Origin: Dermanyssus gallinae
Lineage: Eukaryota; Arthropoda; Arachnida; Mesostigmata; Dermanyssidae
Assembly: GCA_003439945.1 (NCBI GenBank)
Contig: QVRM01001405.1
Coordinates: 122,131 to 186,130, forward strand
Reading direction: 5' to 3'
Length of the DNA: 64,000 bases
Each line of letters begins with the position of its first letter. The first letter of the stretch is position 1. The translations under genes were made by a program, and so were the position numbers. This document shows, in pieces, positions 9,672 through 22,429 of this stretch. The notes under the pieces are model-generated. The model saw only the letters and a list, made by a program, of their open reading frames with translations. It had not been told where the DNA came from and searched no databases.

Positions 9672-10430
9672 TAACTGCTTTGGGTGAGTGTTATCAAGCG
9701 AACAAAGACATTGACTGTGAGCATTGCTGAGCAGCTGCGTCTGCCGTCAAGTAGGCGCTGTGCGAAAACGGCTGGCTCATCGATGGCGGCTATTGGTGAA
9801 AGTCCACGCGGCCTGGTTGTAGCCGCCACTTCCAGCAGGAGGTGATGATCTTTCATCGTCGTCGCTAGCGCCAAGACGACGGCCGTCTCGGAACAAAAGT
9901 CTACAACACACGTCGAGAGTAGAGGAGGAAACTTGGGATCACATAGGGTCAGCAGCAACAGCAGACACTGGCGCAGTTTCTGCCGCTTCGAGACTGCTGT
10001 TGTCGTTGATTCTGTGGTTTTAGCTATTGTTGCTGTTGATGTTGTTGTTCTTGTTGTTGTTCTTGTTGCTCATGCGCCGGCTTACCGTTAGATAGACCAC
10101 TTTTTTTTTCAAAAGGAAAATGCAATTTACACACGCCCGTCGATGCGGTTGACAGGTCGTGTGGGACTCAACATGGGTAGATAAGATCGAAACATATACT
10201 ATCTGTATATGTTTCGATCTTATGCCAAACATGTAATACCCACTAAATTCACCTTATTCATCTCTCTTATTCAAAATTGTGCAGCAGTACTTCGAGACCA
10301 TGCGGAGGGAAGCCCCATACAACAACGTTCCCATTAGTCTACGGATACTCCGCAAACAGAGGTGCGCGCGAAAGCCAGGCCTTGCCTAAGAGCGTGCGGC
10401 GCTTAAAATGTCAGACGAGACTTTAGATAG
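9670..10430. other. No gene seen; perfect hairpin at 10181-10223
   Basis: Mostly unique-looking sequence with a short GTT repeat near 10025-10075. An 18-bp perfect inverted repeat (ATAAGATCGAAACATATA, 10181-10198, and its complement 10206-10223) is separated by 7 bases. Confidence 0.75.
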
Positions 10431-10718
10431 ACCTTTAAGGAGGTTGCTTTAATTCTAGACCACCATTTTTGGATGGTCTAGAATTAACCGCTAGTGGCCG
10501 GCGCGCTTGGAATCGCCGTGAGGCATATCTTCAATGCACCAAGGGCCGGACATATTGAGATATCTAGGGTCTCCCCAACGGCACTTATTGTGGCATGGGT
10601 TTCGACGGCATGATTTATCATTTATTCTCACTTCGATCAACAGCGGGGATCACACAAGCCACACCCCGGTAGATCACAACCATGATTAGCACACTAGCCC
10701 CCTAGATCAGGCCGCCAC
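10431..10718 (-). mobile_element. SINE-C copy C1 (tRNA-derived)
   Basis: Reverse complement of the plus-strand copy at 50.47-50.79 kb. It contains the tRNA-like head, the shared body (GAGGCATATCTTCAATGCACC and GGCCGGACAT in plus orientation) and a terminal hairpin (TAATTCTAGACCA at 10450-10462 with its complement at 10474-10486). The box B region is damaged relative to C2. Confidence 0.8.
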
Positions 10719-12949
10719 TAGATAGACGTCTGAGTTAAAAAAAAAAACGAGCCCAGACGCCAGTTCAGTATGACTGACTATTGAAATGTCTGGCAGCAGT
10801 GATGGACTTATCGACGCGAATAAACTGTACTGGATACGATAACAACGTTTATAGTACATCGACAACAACGACGACGACTGCTGAGAACGGCAGACGGGTT
10901 TAACGAACACCAAGTTAAAGGTCTGTAAAGTTTATACCATAGTTGTAATCAAAGAGAACCTGAATATCTGTAGATTTAAGCCAGGCCACTCGTATCGTCA
11001 GGTATGCATGAAGTTCTTCCGTCTCGCTAGATAAGTAGAACAACCACGTGGACTTCTTCAGATAGTAATGTGATAGATGTGATACGAACGTGTTGGCTGA
11101 TCGTAGTCATTGTGTGAGTTTCCAATTAATGATGACATCATTTCCATCAGTTCCAGCGGCAATCCGCTTACAGTTCAGCCCGCCTGTTGCGACCAGTGCT
11201 GTAATTCAAACGAAAAAAAACATAGACGCTTGCGTGTTCTTTTTCCACTCTCGATCTAGTGGCCCTTTTGCCACACTCTAACATCAAGCTGTGCCACTTC
11301 GCCCTTGTGTGCGTGTGCTTCTAAATAAGTGTGGCAATGTTTGGTCAAACGTCTGATCATATTCGACGGCACGCTGTAATTTCTCTACATCCGAGTCAAA
11401 TAGGCAGTAGTGAAAATCTTGGGGTATTTTATTGAGCTGATGAACGCAATACATTCATGACAGTGTTTCCAACCGAAACACATTCATTTGCAATGGTGAA
11501 TGCTGCAGTTTACTGCTGTCCTCTCATCACCACAATCTCACATGAAAAAGCCCGACGAGTCTTGCGTACACCCCAACAAAACAGAAATGCAGTTTATAAC
11601 AGCTAGATAATTTTAAATATCGCTTACCATGAAGTGCTTTAAAATGGCGTAGAATGTATTAAGTCCACTTGAAAGAGTGTGGCAAACTATACACAAGCAA
11701 AAAGCAATGACTTATTAATAAATGGCGGTGTGCTTCCTTTATTACAAGGATGTGATAGACTAGGGCTAGGTTAACGTTTTTTTCATTTTCGCACGAAACT
11801 TCAATATAAATGCTGGCGGAAGCTAACATTAGCTGCACTCCATTATGCTGGCCTGTGACTACCAATGAATAATTAAAGTGCAATACAATGGTTTAATGTC
11901 ACCTTTGCTGACCGAAAAATTCTAAGATTATGTGGAATTTGCGAAGGACTACGGCAGTTAATAAAAAAAACATGTATAAAACGTGTGTGTGTGTGTCTGC
12001 TTACCTCGTCCGTCGAGCACGTCCGTATAGAGGAGCCGCATTGGCGCGTTTCCGACCTGGATAAGACTTCGCTGCCGCAATTGCAGCTTGTTTAGATGAG
12101 ATTGAAATTAAGTGGTTACTCGTTGAGTTGCTCGTTCTACATACATGTTGCTACACGCATATTGGCGACAACATCGTGGAGGCTGAAGGAGTGAAGCGGC
12201 GAAAGCGGTGCACAGATTACTGGCCAATACATTTTTGCCAATCCAGGCGTTTTCTCTGCAGCAATGTGAACATAGGTTCATATTGTCATCGCGTTCTTGA
12301 AAGAAACTCAGAAAGTTTTTGCCGGCAGGAGAACGTGGTAGCGGAACAGTGCTAAACCAGATCCAATAGAACCTATTATAGCAATACCGGGAATCAAACC
12401 GTGAAGACAGAAGCTTCTAGCTAGCCTGGACGCGTTTCATCTAATGAAGAAGAGCTGTAGAAACCTAGTGCCAAAAATCCCTTGTCGCCATACCAGGTCT
12501 AGGTTTAGTGAGTCTCTAGCTCTAACACAGTGTCATATATGGCAATATATTTTGCCATCTGTCTCCACGCAAAAGGAGACTATTGACAATTTACGGCAAT
12601 CGCTAGCATGCTGTGTCAGCGTCAGAAGTTCTGCCTTTCTGTCTACTGCTACGTATTAGCCGAACACAATCGCACGAAAATGATTCGCAAATTTGGCTCA
12701 ATGCCTGTTGTCTACCTTGTGTAATATTGTAATGCTAATAATATACGTCCTTTGTCTAAAAGGATCTTCTAGAAACGTTCTCATAAAGACACACAAGAAC
12801 ATAGCTCTGTGCTAGAACTCCAAGTTTCAATCATCTTGCACCTTTAGTTGCGCTAGCTGGTCAATAGGGCAACTGTTGAGTAACAAATATTTTTACAAGA
12901 TAGCATAACGTTTTATAATATGGAGTTTTAATTAAATATATTTTAGTTA
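10719..12949. other. No gene seen
   Basis: About 2.2 kb of AT-leaning, unique-looking sequence. ORFs are at most 75 codons and have no motif I recognise. A tRNA box-B-like string on the minus strand near 12388-12400 lacks a convincing box A. Confidence 0.5.
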
Positions 12950-13065
12950 TTGCATTGTTTTATAAGACGGACTTCATAAATGGAAATGTGCAACGGCGGG
13001 GATCAAACCGTACGTGTCTCCTCCGGTCGTAAGGTGCACGCGAATGCACTACGCCACCAAAATCG
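12950..13065 (-). mobile_element. SINE-A copy A1 (tRNA-derived, truncated)
   Basis: Minus strand gives GGTGGCGTAGTGCATTCGCG (box A region) and GGTTTGATCCCC (box B region, complement of 12998-13009), followed by a CGTTGCACATTTCC body. It matches A2-A4. Confidence 0.8.
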
Positions 13066-13589
13066 GTAAAATAGGGCAATCTTAGACCTGAAATTTTCTG
13101 TCTTAGGCCTTAATGCGGAGGACCTTGGATAGAGCAAGGGGAACAGGTCCGTCCAAATGCACACGTTTTAATATATCCGGCGTAATTAAACAAATCTGTT
13201 GTTTGAGCAAGTCTGACATTTATGTTTATTTGGCGATAATTTAGCATCGAGTAATTGCTCACGAACCTTGTATATGGGTGCGTTACAACTTTATTTACAG
13301 CACTTCTGATAGGGTCAGCTTTATTTGCAATAGCCCCAAATGGTTCTTACTACAACGTGTCAGAATGCTATATATGTATACTCCATCATAGTGCAGTATA
13401 TTTGCAATATACTATACTTGAAATTTGAAAAATGAGAGCATAAGACACGGTTTTCTTAAATTCCAGAGAGGCATTATATTGTAGCTTGTGCAAAACTCCT
13501 GCCAGAAGTTTGCTCATCGTAGGTGTAATATGAATTCCCATTTGATGTTATTCTAGAACGTCAGACCACAGCATTTCTAGTTATGCACC

Positions 13590-14110
13590 TCACGGATTAT
13601 CTCACAACTGCAGTTTGCCTCAATATTTCAATTCTAGCGACCCCAGGGAGCACACGAGAGGCAATGTTAAGTGGAAGTTCAACATAAACAACAGCGATAT
13701 AAGGAGTTGTAAAGTCCGTTAAAAAAATATTTTTTTCTAATAGAACATGGTCTGTGAGAAGTCTCGTTTCGGAAACTAAGCATATCGTATAAGCTAAGCA
13801 CAATTATATGTAATAATTTTATCCGATCTACGCAACTAAATGCTTTCTGTATATCAATGGAGACCAAAAAATAGTTTTTATTCCCTATAATGCCCCAATA
13901 AAGTTTCGAGCTTCAATAGTTGCATTGCAGAATTTCGCGCTCCCATATCCCCAAATTGTTCAGGATAAAGAATGTAGTTTTTTCAATTAAACCAATAGGT
14001 TGAGAATTTAATTTTTCTCCGATAATTTTGTCAAATACAGTCGTGGTAGGGATATGTCTAAGGTCATGAAGACAAGTAGTACCCCCTGTATATTTGAAAA
14101 GGCTTAATTA
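13590..14110 (-). pseudogene. CR1/Jockey-like RT fragment
   Basis: Minus-strand pieces read TTTVFDKIIGEKLN, then ILNNLGIWEREILQCNY, then FLVSIDIQKAFSCVDRIKLL. This is the usual order of RT motifs upstream of and across the first catalytic Asp block (here IDIQKAF). A downstream reading, VELPLNIASRVLPGVARIE, may be the decayed position of the PQG block. Frames shift at least twice. It lies 1.5 kb downstream, in minus-strand sense, of the endonuclease relic at 15.57-16.2 kb. That is a plausible spacing for the two to belong to one decayed element. Confidence 0.6.
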
Positions 14111-14312
14111 AGGATTATTCAAATACCATAAAAAAAAGTTCCAGTTTGCACGCATAATTTGGTGGCCAACACTGGTGAGAACACATGTTTTATTTTATTT
14201 TACCGTTTTTTTAGAAATCTTATCATTTTTCTTACTAAGTTTTTTAGATGTTCAATAGGTTGCAATACTTTACTTTGAGCTCGGTTAGCATTATCTTGAA
14301 AGCTCGCTTCGT

Positions 14313-14314
<2 letters not shown>

Positions 14315-14377
<63 letters not shown>
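14315..14377. repeat. (TC)n followed by (TA)n
   Basis: Compound microsatellite: about 10 TC units then about 20 TA units. Confidence 0.97.
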
Positions 14378-14379
<2 letters not shown>

Positions 14380-14382
<3 letters not shown>

Positions 14383-15569
14383 ACTTTTTAAATAAACTAT
14401 CTAGCACACGTAATAGTAAATAGAACACTTATTATTCCTCTTAGATTTGCTGTTATTGTTAAGCAATGACCTAAAATAAAGCAATCCGTCATATGGCCTG
14501 GAAAAGGACGAAAGAGAAGGAACCTTTTGTCGTCATAATTTTGTGCGTATTAGACATGGCACTCGACATCCTCGGAACAAGCGCCAGCTGTCGTTGCTAC
14601 ACAAACACCAAATACGAAACTGATCCTTTTCTCTGTGTGTAGTTTCATTGGTGTCCAGCGTTGCACGAATTTGCGCAGTTGTAACGTGCGGCGCGCTTGT
14701 GTCTGCAATAATGCCGCTGTTATGTTATCATCATTGTGATTATCCGCACTAACCCCAAGTCCAGATCACCGTTAGGAATCTATATCGTAATCTATGTAGA
14801 ATTCTACGTACCATCTATATCGACAGCAATGGGCGCTACTATCATAACATACTTTTTACCGTCAACGACATTCAGCAAAAACATCAACAACAGCCACAAA
14901 GACAGCATTGCTATGGGTAGCACCACCGCATCTAAAGGCGTTCCGAATGCCAGCTAAAACTGACTGTGATCAGTTTGAGGCCTCTCGAAATTGCTAAGGT
15001 TGGCCCATTTAATTCAGCAAAGCAGTCTTTTAAAACTGCGTATTTGTCAACGTTAGAAATGTTCGGTGTTCCGTGTGCGTGATGATTCAACGTTTCTACC
15101 CTAAAAACGCCTCACGCAATCGAGACCAAAACGCGGCGCATGGATGCTCTTAGACTGCAAACAGAGAGCATGTAGATATAGACAGAGGTCAATACCGTTC
15201 CGTCGACTAGAAATGTAGAGATCGAAATATTTTTTCACCCTAGAGAAAATTACCCGTACGCTCTGTGAGGTTTGAAGAAAGCAGCCCTCGTTGTGTAAGA
15301 GACCCTAGGTGAAGCACATCATACCTTAACATAATCTAACACACAACATTTTCCTTGATAAGTTATGCAATCCTCATATCACTCTCATATGGCGATTTGT
15401 AGGCTTAACAGTCAGGCTATCATGTTTTAAGTTCCAGGGGCGAGCCTTTCTTAGGCAACGTTGCTACGTCGGTTAATACAAAACTATACGATACAACATA
15501 GCATTTATTCTACGGATATAACGTAATGGAGAAACAGCTAAAATAAGAAGTATGCTGTTAATCCGGGTT
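14380..15569 (-). other. Probable decayed interior of CR1/Jockey-like element
   Basis: No readable motif. Position between the EN and RT relics on the same strand is the only reason to assign it; it could equally be unrelated. Confidence 0.3.
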
Positions 15570-16196
15570 GATTCTTAAATAGATTGCTTTAAGCCATTGG
15601 TTATATAGAAGTCAGAGAACATCCTCTCTTTTTCTGTGTGATCTAAGAGAATGTCGATGGCCGGCCGTATCGCGGGAAGATTAAAATCTCCTACAATAAT
15701 GACTGGACAATCAATATCAATACACATATCCAACGCTTCACTCATCTTGCAAATGCGCTCCCGTCTGACAGGGCCCAACGTTAATACATAAGAACAGATG
15801 AGCTTTAAAAAAAAATGTGCCACTATCAATGCCAATTGCAACTATCCGAGTGTCGTTCATCATTAGTTCACCTTTCCAACATCTCAGATGTGTGCTGATT
15901 GGAAAACAGACTCCGCCACATTTACAGCGATCCTATCAGAATACGGGGTAGCGGCTATCGAGAGATAGCTCGCTATCACGTGTACCTTCAGCCAAATTTC
16001 TGAGATACGCACAATGTTATATTTTCCAAAAACACATGCATTTTTTAGAGCACTTAATTTGCCTAGCTCGTCTAAAGTAAGAGCGTTGAAGTACAAACAT
16101 ATATTTTTTTTTGTTTGTAATAGTAGTGATTTAGAGATCCCATTAAACCTCCAAACGCCTCCGTTAGGTGGGTGACACTGAATTCGAGTGATCAAA
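15570..16196 (-). pseudogene. APE-type endonuclease of a CR1/Jockey-like retrotransposon
   Basis: The endonuclease nicks target DNA for target-primed reverse transcription. Minus-strand ORF at 15884-16195 reads LYFNALTLDELGKLSALKN...YNIVRISEIWLK (the catalytic Glu in an ISEIWL block, where functional relatives usually have TETWL), and the ORF at 15575-15841 reads PVIIVGDFNLPAI (the conserved GDFN block) then TEKERMFSDFYITNGLKQ. Both key motifs survive. A break separates the two pieces. There is no ATG-anchored full frame, so it is treated as dead. Confidence 0.7.
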
Positions 16197-16217
16197 GAAC
16201 TGTCGGAATCTCCATTC

Positions 16218-16460
16218 TTACCTTACATCTTGCCGCATAAAGTGGCCCGTGTTGTACTCACCGTGGAATGCGCAACGTGCAGTTCTACTGGGAATTTTGG
16301 TCTTGTGGTGGTTATTTGGTGGATGAACGGGAGAGAATCTCATTAGAGACGACAAACCCCTTACTCGTACTGGTCGCTTCATATCCCATTTGACCTTCTC
16401 TCTAGGGGTTTTTCTAGAGGTGCGAATGCCGACTTGCGTGTTCTTCCAGGCAAGCGGCAA
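16218..16460 (-). pseudogene. Possible ORF1/gag-like remnant upstream of the endonuclease
   Basis: 80-codon minus-strand ORF with basic composition and a single CAFHGEYNTGHF stretch reminiscent of a zinc knuckle. It lies just upstream of the EN relic on the same strand, where ORF1 would be. The evidence is position and one weak motif. Confidence 0.25.
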
Positions 16461-18140
16461 ACGTAAGTGGCTAGCTTATACGTTGCTTTAACAACACCGA
16501 CGCTCTTGTAATAAATTCCATCAGACTGGAAGCCATCCAATGGAGCTTTAAGAAGTATGACAATTTATATTTTTGGTGGACTGCATTGCCGTATTATAAG
16601 CATGAATTAAGCTTGTATAGAAGTCAACCATAGTTTGGAGGGAGCACACATACACAGCGCAACATTGGCATCGCTGCACCGTCTCACAAACAACTGTGAA
16701 CAAAACGTATATCTAACAGCACGCAGGCATTTCGCATGCATTACGTCATTGAGTCCCGCGCGACTGCAATTACCGCATATTTGGCTTTGCTAAGGCATGC
16801 TAAACTTTTGTGGCAGATTAGACCGGTTGCTCACCGCGTATGACGCTAATTACATTTGTTCGTCCTAATCAGCAGTCTCATTCGAGCGCCTGCTCGTAGG
16901 ACTCAATCAAGGCATGCTCGTTTGGCTCACACATTATGATAGTGACATTTGTTTGTGCTAATCAGCTCAACGAATCTCTTTGAGTTGTATTACTGTAAAC
17001 TGAATCAGAGAAGCGTCCTGCAGCTCGTGTGTGCGGGACTCCTCTAAGGACGACCATTTGTCTGCTATCTCCCTGAGAATGACGTGCCCTCCAAAATCTG
17101 GCAATCAACTTTCATATTCTGTATATGTAAAACATCTTAGCAAGCGCATCGTTCGATTTTATTTGCTTTCTCAGTCTTAATCGGCTGTGTGCCAGAACCA
17201 CGATGCGTGTATTGAACACGCAGCTCTTTACTAGAGTCTGGTGGTTTCGTTGCAAGCCGAGGGAGATTGTCACTAAAAACTCATGCGGAGGACGGCAATC
17301 AATCAAGGTTGAAGTCATCGCCGCAGTGAGTAAGCTCTTGTGCTGCTTGGGAAACAGAGCACTCTGCTCACTGCAAACGAGAGAAAAAAATCATCTACAG
17401 CCCGGTTAGGTGGATCAGTGCACCGAGCTCAAGGCTCAGAAGAGATACGGCGACAAGCAAAACAGACGAGGTTTTAATCCTTCATGTTCTTACACTCTCG
17501 CTCTATAGTGGTGACAATTAGTTGCAGACCATGTTTGTTGGCGGGTGGCGCATAGGGCCATAGACACCCCTTTGTTGTAAAGCGGACATAGACCGCCGCA
17601 GAAACAGCGTGATTAAGGGCGAGATCACTGTCATGATGATGATGATGATGATCATCATCATCATACACGAGCATTTAAACACATATTGACACTACCCGTG
17701 AAGTTAGCGGTAGCGCCGGGTTAGAGCGCATAGAATCCCTTGCCCGGGTCTTTTCTTCGGCAGCTAATCGCCGTAACACCCCTTTTCTCTCATGGCTGAG
17801 TGGACGCCCATATTGAGATGGGGGGATAGAAAGGGTTCCATTGTATTGTCTCTGCATGGGCCTAGGTAAGTCGAAGTGTGTTCGTTTCTGCTTATGTGCC
17901 TAAATGTGTATGTGAGTGTATATGAGTGTAGTTGCTCGACTGTGCTACACGATGTGTTTACGCGCCACTGTGTGTACATATGGTGCATGTTTGTTCGATG
18001 CCATGCGATGATGATACGACATTCACTGTAAAAATAGTAACTGAGGATACTAGTGCACAGACACGTACGCGTCATCATATGTATCTAGCAGCAATATAGT
18101 TTTTTTTTTCGCTACTATGTTTTTTAAACGTAGTAAAAGC
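16461..18140. other. No gene seen
   Basis: Unique-looking sequence. A short GAT/ATC palindromic microsatellite sits at 17632-17662. ORFs up to 104 codons lack motifs. Confidence 0.5.
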
Positions 18141-18318
18141 AATGTTTTTGGGCTGACCCTCGGCCAAAATTTAACGTCCACGGGACTGCTTTTCGCATTG
18201 CTTCATAGACGGACCCCCAGAAATACAAATGTGCAACGGAGGGGGCTCGAACCCGCGCACCTATGTGTCTCTTCCGGTTGCGAGGCGCAGACAATTGCGC
18301 CACGCCACCGGGCTTGAC
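18141..18318 (-). mobile_element. SINE-A copy A2 (tRNA-derived)
   Basis: Minus strand: GCCCGGTGGCGTGGCGCAAT head, box B GGTTCGAGCCC, body with CGTTGCACATTTG, and a tail ending GTTGGCCG-like/AGGGTCAGCCC shared with A3 and A4. A (TAC/TGC)n stretch (CTACTACGTCTACTG repeated) follows at 18320-18385. Confidence 0.85.
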
Positions 18319-18639
18319 TTGCTACTACGTCTACTGCTACTACTACTATTACGTCTACTGCTACTACTACTATTACGTCTTCTACTTTTTTTTTATTAAA
18401 GATATGTTATATATTATATATTTCTATTGGTACTACTTTCGTTTGACTTTGCTAAAAATAGAGATTCTTCCATGCGCTCCGCTTATTAGCGTTTCCTTCT
18501 AGTGCTAATCTTCGGCCGCTCTTCCATTTATCCGTCTGTTCGTGTTTTTTCCAGCTTGTTTTTCCTTATTAGTATGCTCTCCACCAGTCTAATCCCCTAG
18601 TCTAATTTGCATTTATCCTCGAGAATAGCGGTGACTAGG

Positions 18640-19060
18640 TCTGTCACTGCTGTATCTGGATTGCAGGTAAGTCCTGTCGTGCGACTTTGAATGCTGACCA
18701 TAGGAGAATTGTGTAGGCTACTTCATCCTCCTCGCTTGTATCGCACGCGACGCATTTGGCGTCCGGAGCCTTGCCTATCTTATGCCATTATTTTTAAAAG
18801 TACCCGTCAAGTATTTGACCTGCGTCGGATAGTAGGCGACTTCCCCATTTTTTCTATTGAGCCATTTCCCGAAGTTGGGGATGACCTGAAGTGTCTAAGC
18901 TCCAGGTACGTCTCATAGTGTCCTGGTCCATTCCCCGTGCCATTATCTGAATGTTTGTCTCTGGGCCTCAGTTTTCTGTGTTCGTTCTTCTATCACGCCA
19001 GGCCACGGTATCAGCCTTGCTATCGCGATAATAGCCGTTACTAAGTCTTCTGCTACCCCT
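18640..19060 (-). pseudogene. R1-type RT C-terminal region (copy with zinc domain)
   Basis: Minus-strand readings in two frames: WPGVIEERTQKTEAQRQTFR, WHGEWT, VIPNFGKWLNRKNGEV, YPTQVKYLTGTF, then KIGKAPDAKCVACDTSEEDE and AVTDLVTAILEDK. This matches the order W..W, IP, Tyr-rich, LTGHG-like, GKAP-C-x2-C seen in the 41 kb element. Stops and a frame change interrupt it. It lies between SINE-A copies A2 and A3, which are also on the minus strand. Confidence 0.6.
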
Positions 19061-19079
19061 GCTACTAACTTAGTTGTTT

Positions 19080-19245
19080 GGGCTGGCTCTTAGCCAACAT
19101 TTAACGTCTACGGAACCGCTTTCGCATTCCTTCATAGGACGAACCCCAATAAATAAAAATGCACAACGGTAGGGATAGAGCCCGTGCATCCCTGTGTCTC
19201 CTCCGGTCGCAAGACGTTCGCGAATGCACTACGCCACCGGGCTCG
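19080..19245 (-). mobile_element. SINE-A copy A3 (tRNA-derived)
   Basis: Minus strand: GAGCCCGGTGGCGTAGTGCA head, box-B-like region with substitutions, body CCGTTGTGCATTTTTA and a tail TTAAATGTTGGCTAAGAGCC. It separates two R1-type fragments. Confidence 0.85.
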
Positions 19246-19329
19246 ACTCTATTGCTGCTACTTTTTTTAGAGTAAAATATATGTTGCAACCATTTCTCAA
19301 AGGAATTTTCTGCGCTCTACTTCGATGAA

Positions 19330-20690
19330 AACTTATTATGTGCTCTCCGTGTCTTCTCTACTGCTTACTTTGGTCGTCCGGCCCCGGTGTTCCTTGCGAA
19401 TGTTGTCGGTGCACGCTCCGTATGCAGCTTGCTCTGTCTTCCAAGAACTCTCTTTTTCTCCACTAGGCCAGATTATTGATCTCATTTGCGCTTGCTGTAA
19501 AGCATGGCGGCAACTAGATCCGTCACCACCATTGTCCGAAGACGCTAGAGCAGCCGCTACCGGTGGCCCCATACGTGCCTGCTGGGCAGTGGAGGGTGGT
19601 GTGAGTGACGCCATCCACCTCATGACGCACGCAGAGTCGCCGGGGCTTTGCCTAACTTCTGCAGGCATTTCTGGGATCACCCGTGCGCCGTAATCACCTG
19701 TTCCGGGTCATAGTTGACGCTTCCGTGTTCGCTCTTTTACAATTTCTTGAGATCAGGAATGACCCGGCGAGTCCACGCTCCTGGTGCCTCCGGTGACGCT
19801 CGACTCCACTCCTGCTGCCATTCCTCAACCGTTTGCTTCTGCGTTGTCACCTTTGTCTGCCATTCTCGCCTCCGTGACATCCTCTCTTCAATCAGCCTGA
19901 CTATCGCTGATGACCGCCATCGTCTCACCCGTGCGGTATGCGCCGGCGATTATTATCGCCAGCTTCCGCTGGAGTTAAAGGTGTGCTTATTGCTAGTAAT
20001 GGTCACGTCCAGATATCGGACAGATTAGTTTTTGTCTCAATAGCCACTCCATTCAGTGTTAGTTGCATCTTATTGTGTTTTCCGTCCTGAGGAGCACAGC
20101 CTCACTTTCTGCGGGTGCCAGTTGTAGTTCGTACCCCACTATCCAGCCATCCACTATCTCAATGGCATGCTGGGCTCGCCTCTGGAGTACGTCTGCATTG
20201 CGCGTGACTAGGAAAACGAGGTTGTGTTGCAGAGTCCCAGCACATCATCGTACGCCCTGTTTCTTAATAGGGGCCTCGGGATAGATTATTGTGGGGCACC
20301 AGCTGTCGAATCTCTTATCTCCGTGAAGATGTGTGACCATCCGGTTGCTGAGATGTTATGGTGCTATTAGCTTCTGCAAGTAGGGAGAGACATCATCCTC
20401 GTCCATGATGTCCGCGATGTCTTGCCAGCTACGTGAGTTGGAGGCGTTCCGTACATCCAAAAGGACGACCATGCCAAAAAACTGCCTCAACCGCTGGTTT
20501 TTCCTTCTTTGCTTTTCGGCCTCCTGCAGCACCCGATCGATGGCCATTTTCGTCGAGCGCTTTTGTCGGAAACCAAACTGGAAATCGTATCTGTTCGAGA
20601 GCGCCCCTTTCTCCTCTAACTTTGCCGTGAGCCTGCTTTTGATTAGCGTCCCAAGTGCCTTTTTTATGGTGTCTAACTCCTACTGCGACT
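19330..20690 (-). pseudogene. R1-type RT pseudogene
   Basis: The minus strand reads, from 20655 down, LDTIKKALGTLIKSRLTAKL, then QFGFRQKRSTKMAIDRVLQE, then FFGMVVLLDVRNASNSRSW...SPYLQKLI, i.e. RT fingers and first palm motifs with GFRxxRST intact. Further on it reads TAGAPQ in place of PQG, VDGWIVGYELQLAPAESEAV, a Trp/Arg-rich segment (EEWQQEWSRA, GAWTRRVIPDL) and VNYDPEQVITAHG, ending near AVTDLVAAML-like sequence at about 19.5 kb. Frameshifts occur near 20.34 and 20.2 kb and stops in the distal half. No YADD box is readable. Same family type as the 41 kb copy. Confidence 0.7.
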
Positions 20691-21294
20691 GCTACTAGCC
20701 CCATCCACCACTACCAATTGCAACTATTTCCGTGGGAACTAGTTTCGTTGTACTTTGCTGGTTCACTACAAGTGTGCCTACAACACAAACAACAAAAAAC
20801 GTCAACGATTAGAACAACACATATATTTCTCGCACTACACAACACCTTCTACTGCTGCTACTGCAGTAGCTACTACTACAGAGTACTGCTTGTACAAGTT
20901 CTACAATCACAACAACAACATTAACTCTTTTTGCATCTACTATTTTTACAACAGTGCACTGCTGCTGCTGCTGCTTCTAGTCATGAATGCCAGCCGCCTT
21001 CTATCTGCGCCCCCTTCTCGCCACCCGTCACCACCCCTGACTTTCCTTTCGCTTACCGAGCTTAGGCGCGCTTCGCTCGCTAGCCCGGCGCTTGCTACCC
21101 TCCGCGAGCGACAGGTTTTCGTCTACTGAATGGAAGGTGGGCAAGTGATGTGAATGCGCGATGCTCATGCTCATGTGCATGTAAATGGAATCGAGCGTGC
21201 GCATGGTGAGTTCTCTGACGAGGCGCAGGCTAGAATACGCTCATCCATGATAGCGCTATATACACACACCTATGCACGGGTCGATCTATCTATC

Positions 21295-21297
<3 letters not shown>
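20691..21297. other. No gene seen; CTA/CTG-rich
   Basis: Short ACT/GCT/CAA repeats between 20830 and 20980. No motif-bearing ORF. Confidence 0.5.

Positions 21298-21359
<62 letters not shown>
21298..21359. repeat. (TA)n array
   Basis: About 31 uninterrupted TA units. Confidence 0.97.
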
Positions 21360-21363
<4 letters not shown>

Positions 21364-21721
21364 AATTAATTATAATACAGTTTACCTGCTTTGCAGCTGA
21401 TAAGTGTTGTATCTTTATTTTATAAAAATAGGCGTAGTTTACACGATCCAGTGGAACTTACTCATATTCAGAGGGACAACACTCCTAAGTATGCATTTAT
21501 AGCAGCATTCATTATATTCAACGGTTCCGTTGGTGCATAGCGTTTACAGCGAAATACAGATATGCAATTGCGGAGTTTGTATCCATCGTGCAGTGGCCGC
21601 AGCGTTAAGGTTATTAGACTTGTTTTAGCTTTTTTCAAGTTGGTGTTTCCCACCAAGATTAACCTTGGTGCCCTGTCACATAGCCTTCGTTTTTCGGTAC
21701 ACTTGATTATGTCATCGATAC

Positions 21722-21723
<2 letters not shown>

Positions 21724-21786
<63 letters not shown>
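21724..21786. repeat. (TA)n array
   Basis: About 31 TA units, 365 bp from the previous array of the same length. Confidence 0.97.
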
Positions 21787-21789
<3 letters not shown>

Positions 21790-22429
21790 ATGCAAATAAT
21801 TGATGAACTCATTCCTAACACGTGTTAAGCTGCTGTGCAAGGCCACGTGAGGACACCGCTGCCGTTCGAGCATTACATTTAGATGATGTGGCCAGTCAAA
21901 ACCAGTCTGTCTGTTCATATGAGTTGTGCAGGAATAGCTTCGTTAACCATAACAAACCAACCACATTTTAGATGGAATTTTCAGTAGAGGCTGGACATTT
22001 ATGATGTGCGACTCGTTTCATAATTCCATTACCTAAATTAAGCGTACGTCATCTCCAATAGTTGAACGCCTGCATATGCGGTCTATATAACCTTTATAAA
22101 AATGTATTCTAGTTAAATCGAATTGGAACTTGTGAAAAAAAAAATATATATATATATATAATCTAAGATAATAATTGGGCAGATAAATATAACTATAACC
22201 GTATATATGGTTGATTTGTCTATGGTGTCTATGTGAGGTCAAATATCGAAGGGTGACTGGTGAACCTCTCGCAAGGAGGTTCAAATCGATACCGCTTGCA
22301 GCAAGTCAGCATCGGCCGGACAACCGGGAGTTCGCTCTCCGTGACTTCGCGCAGGCGTAAGCTCTACATGAACGTCGGCAGAGTGCGCATCCATAAACAT
22401 GAAGAAGAGCGTTGAGGTATTCCGACATT

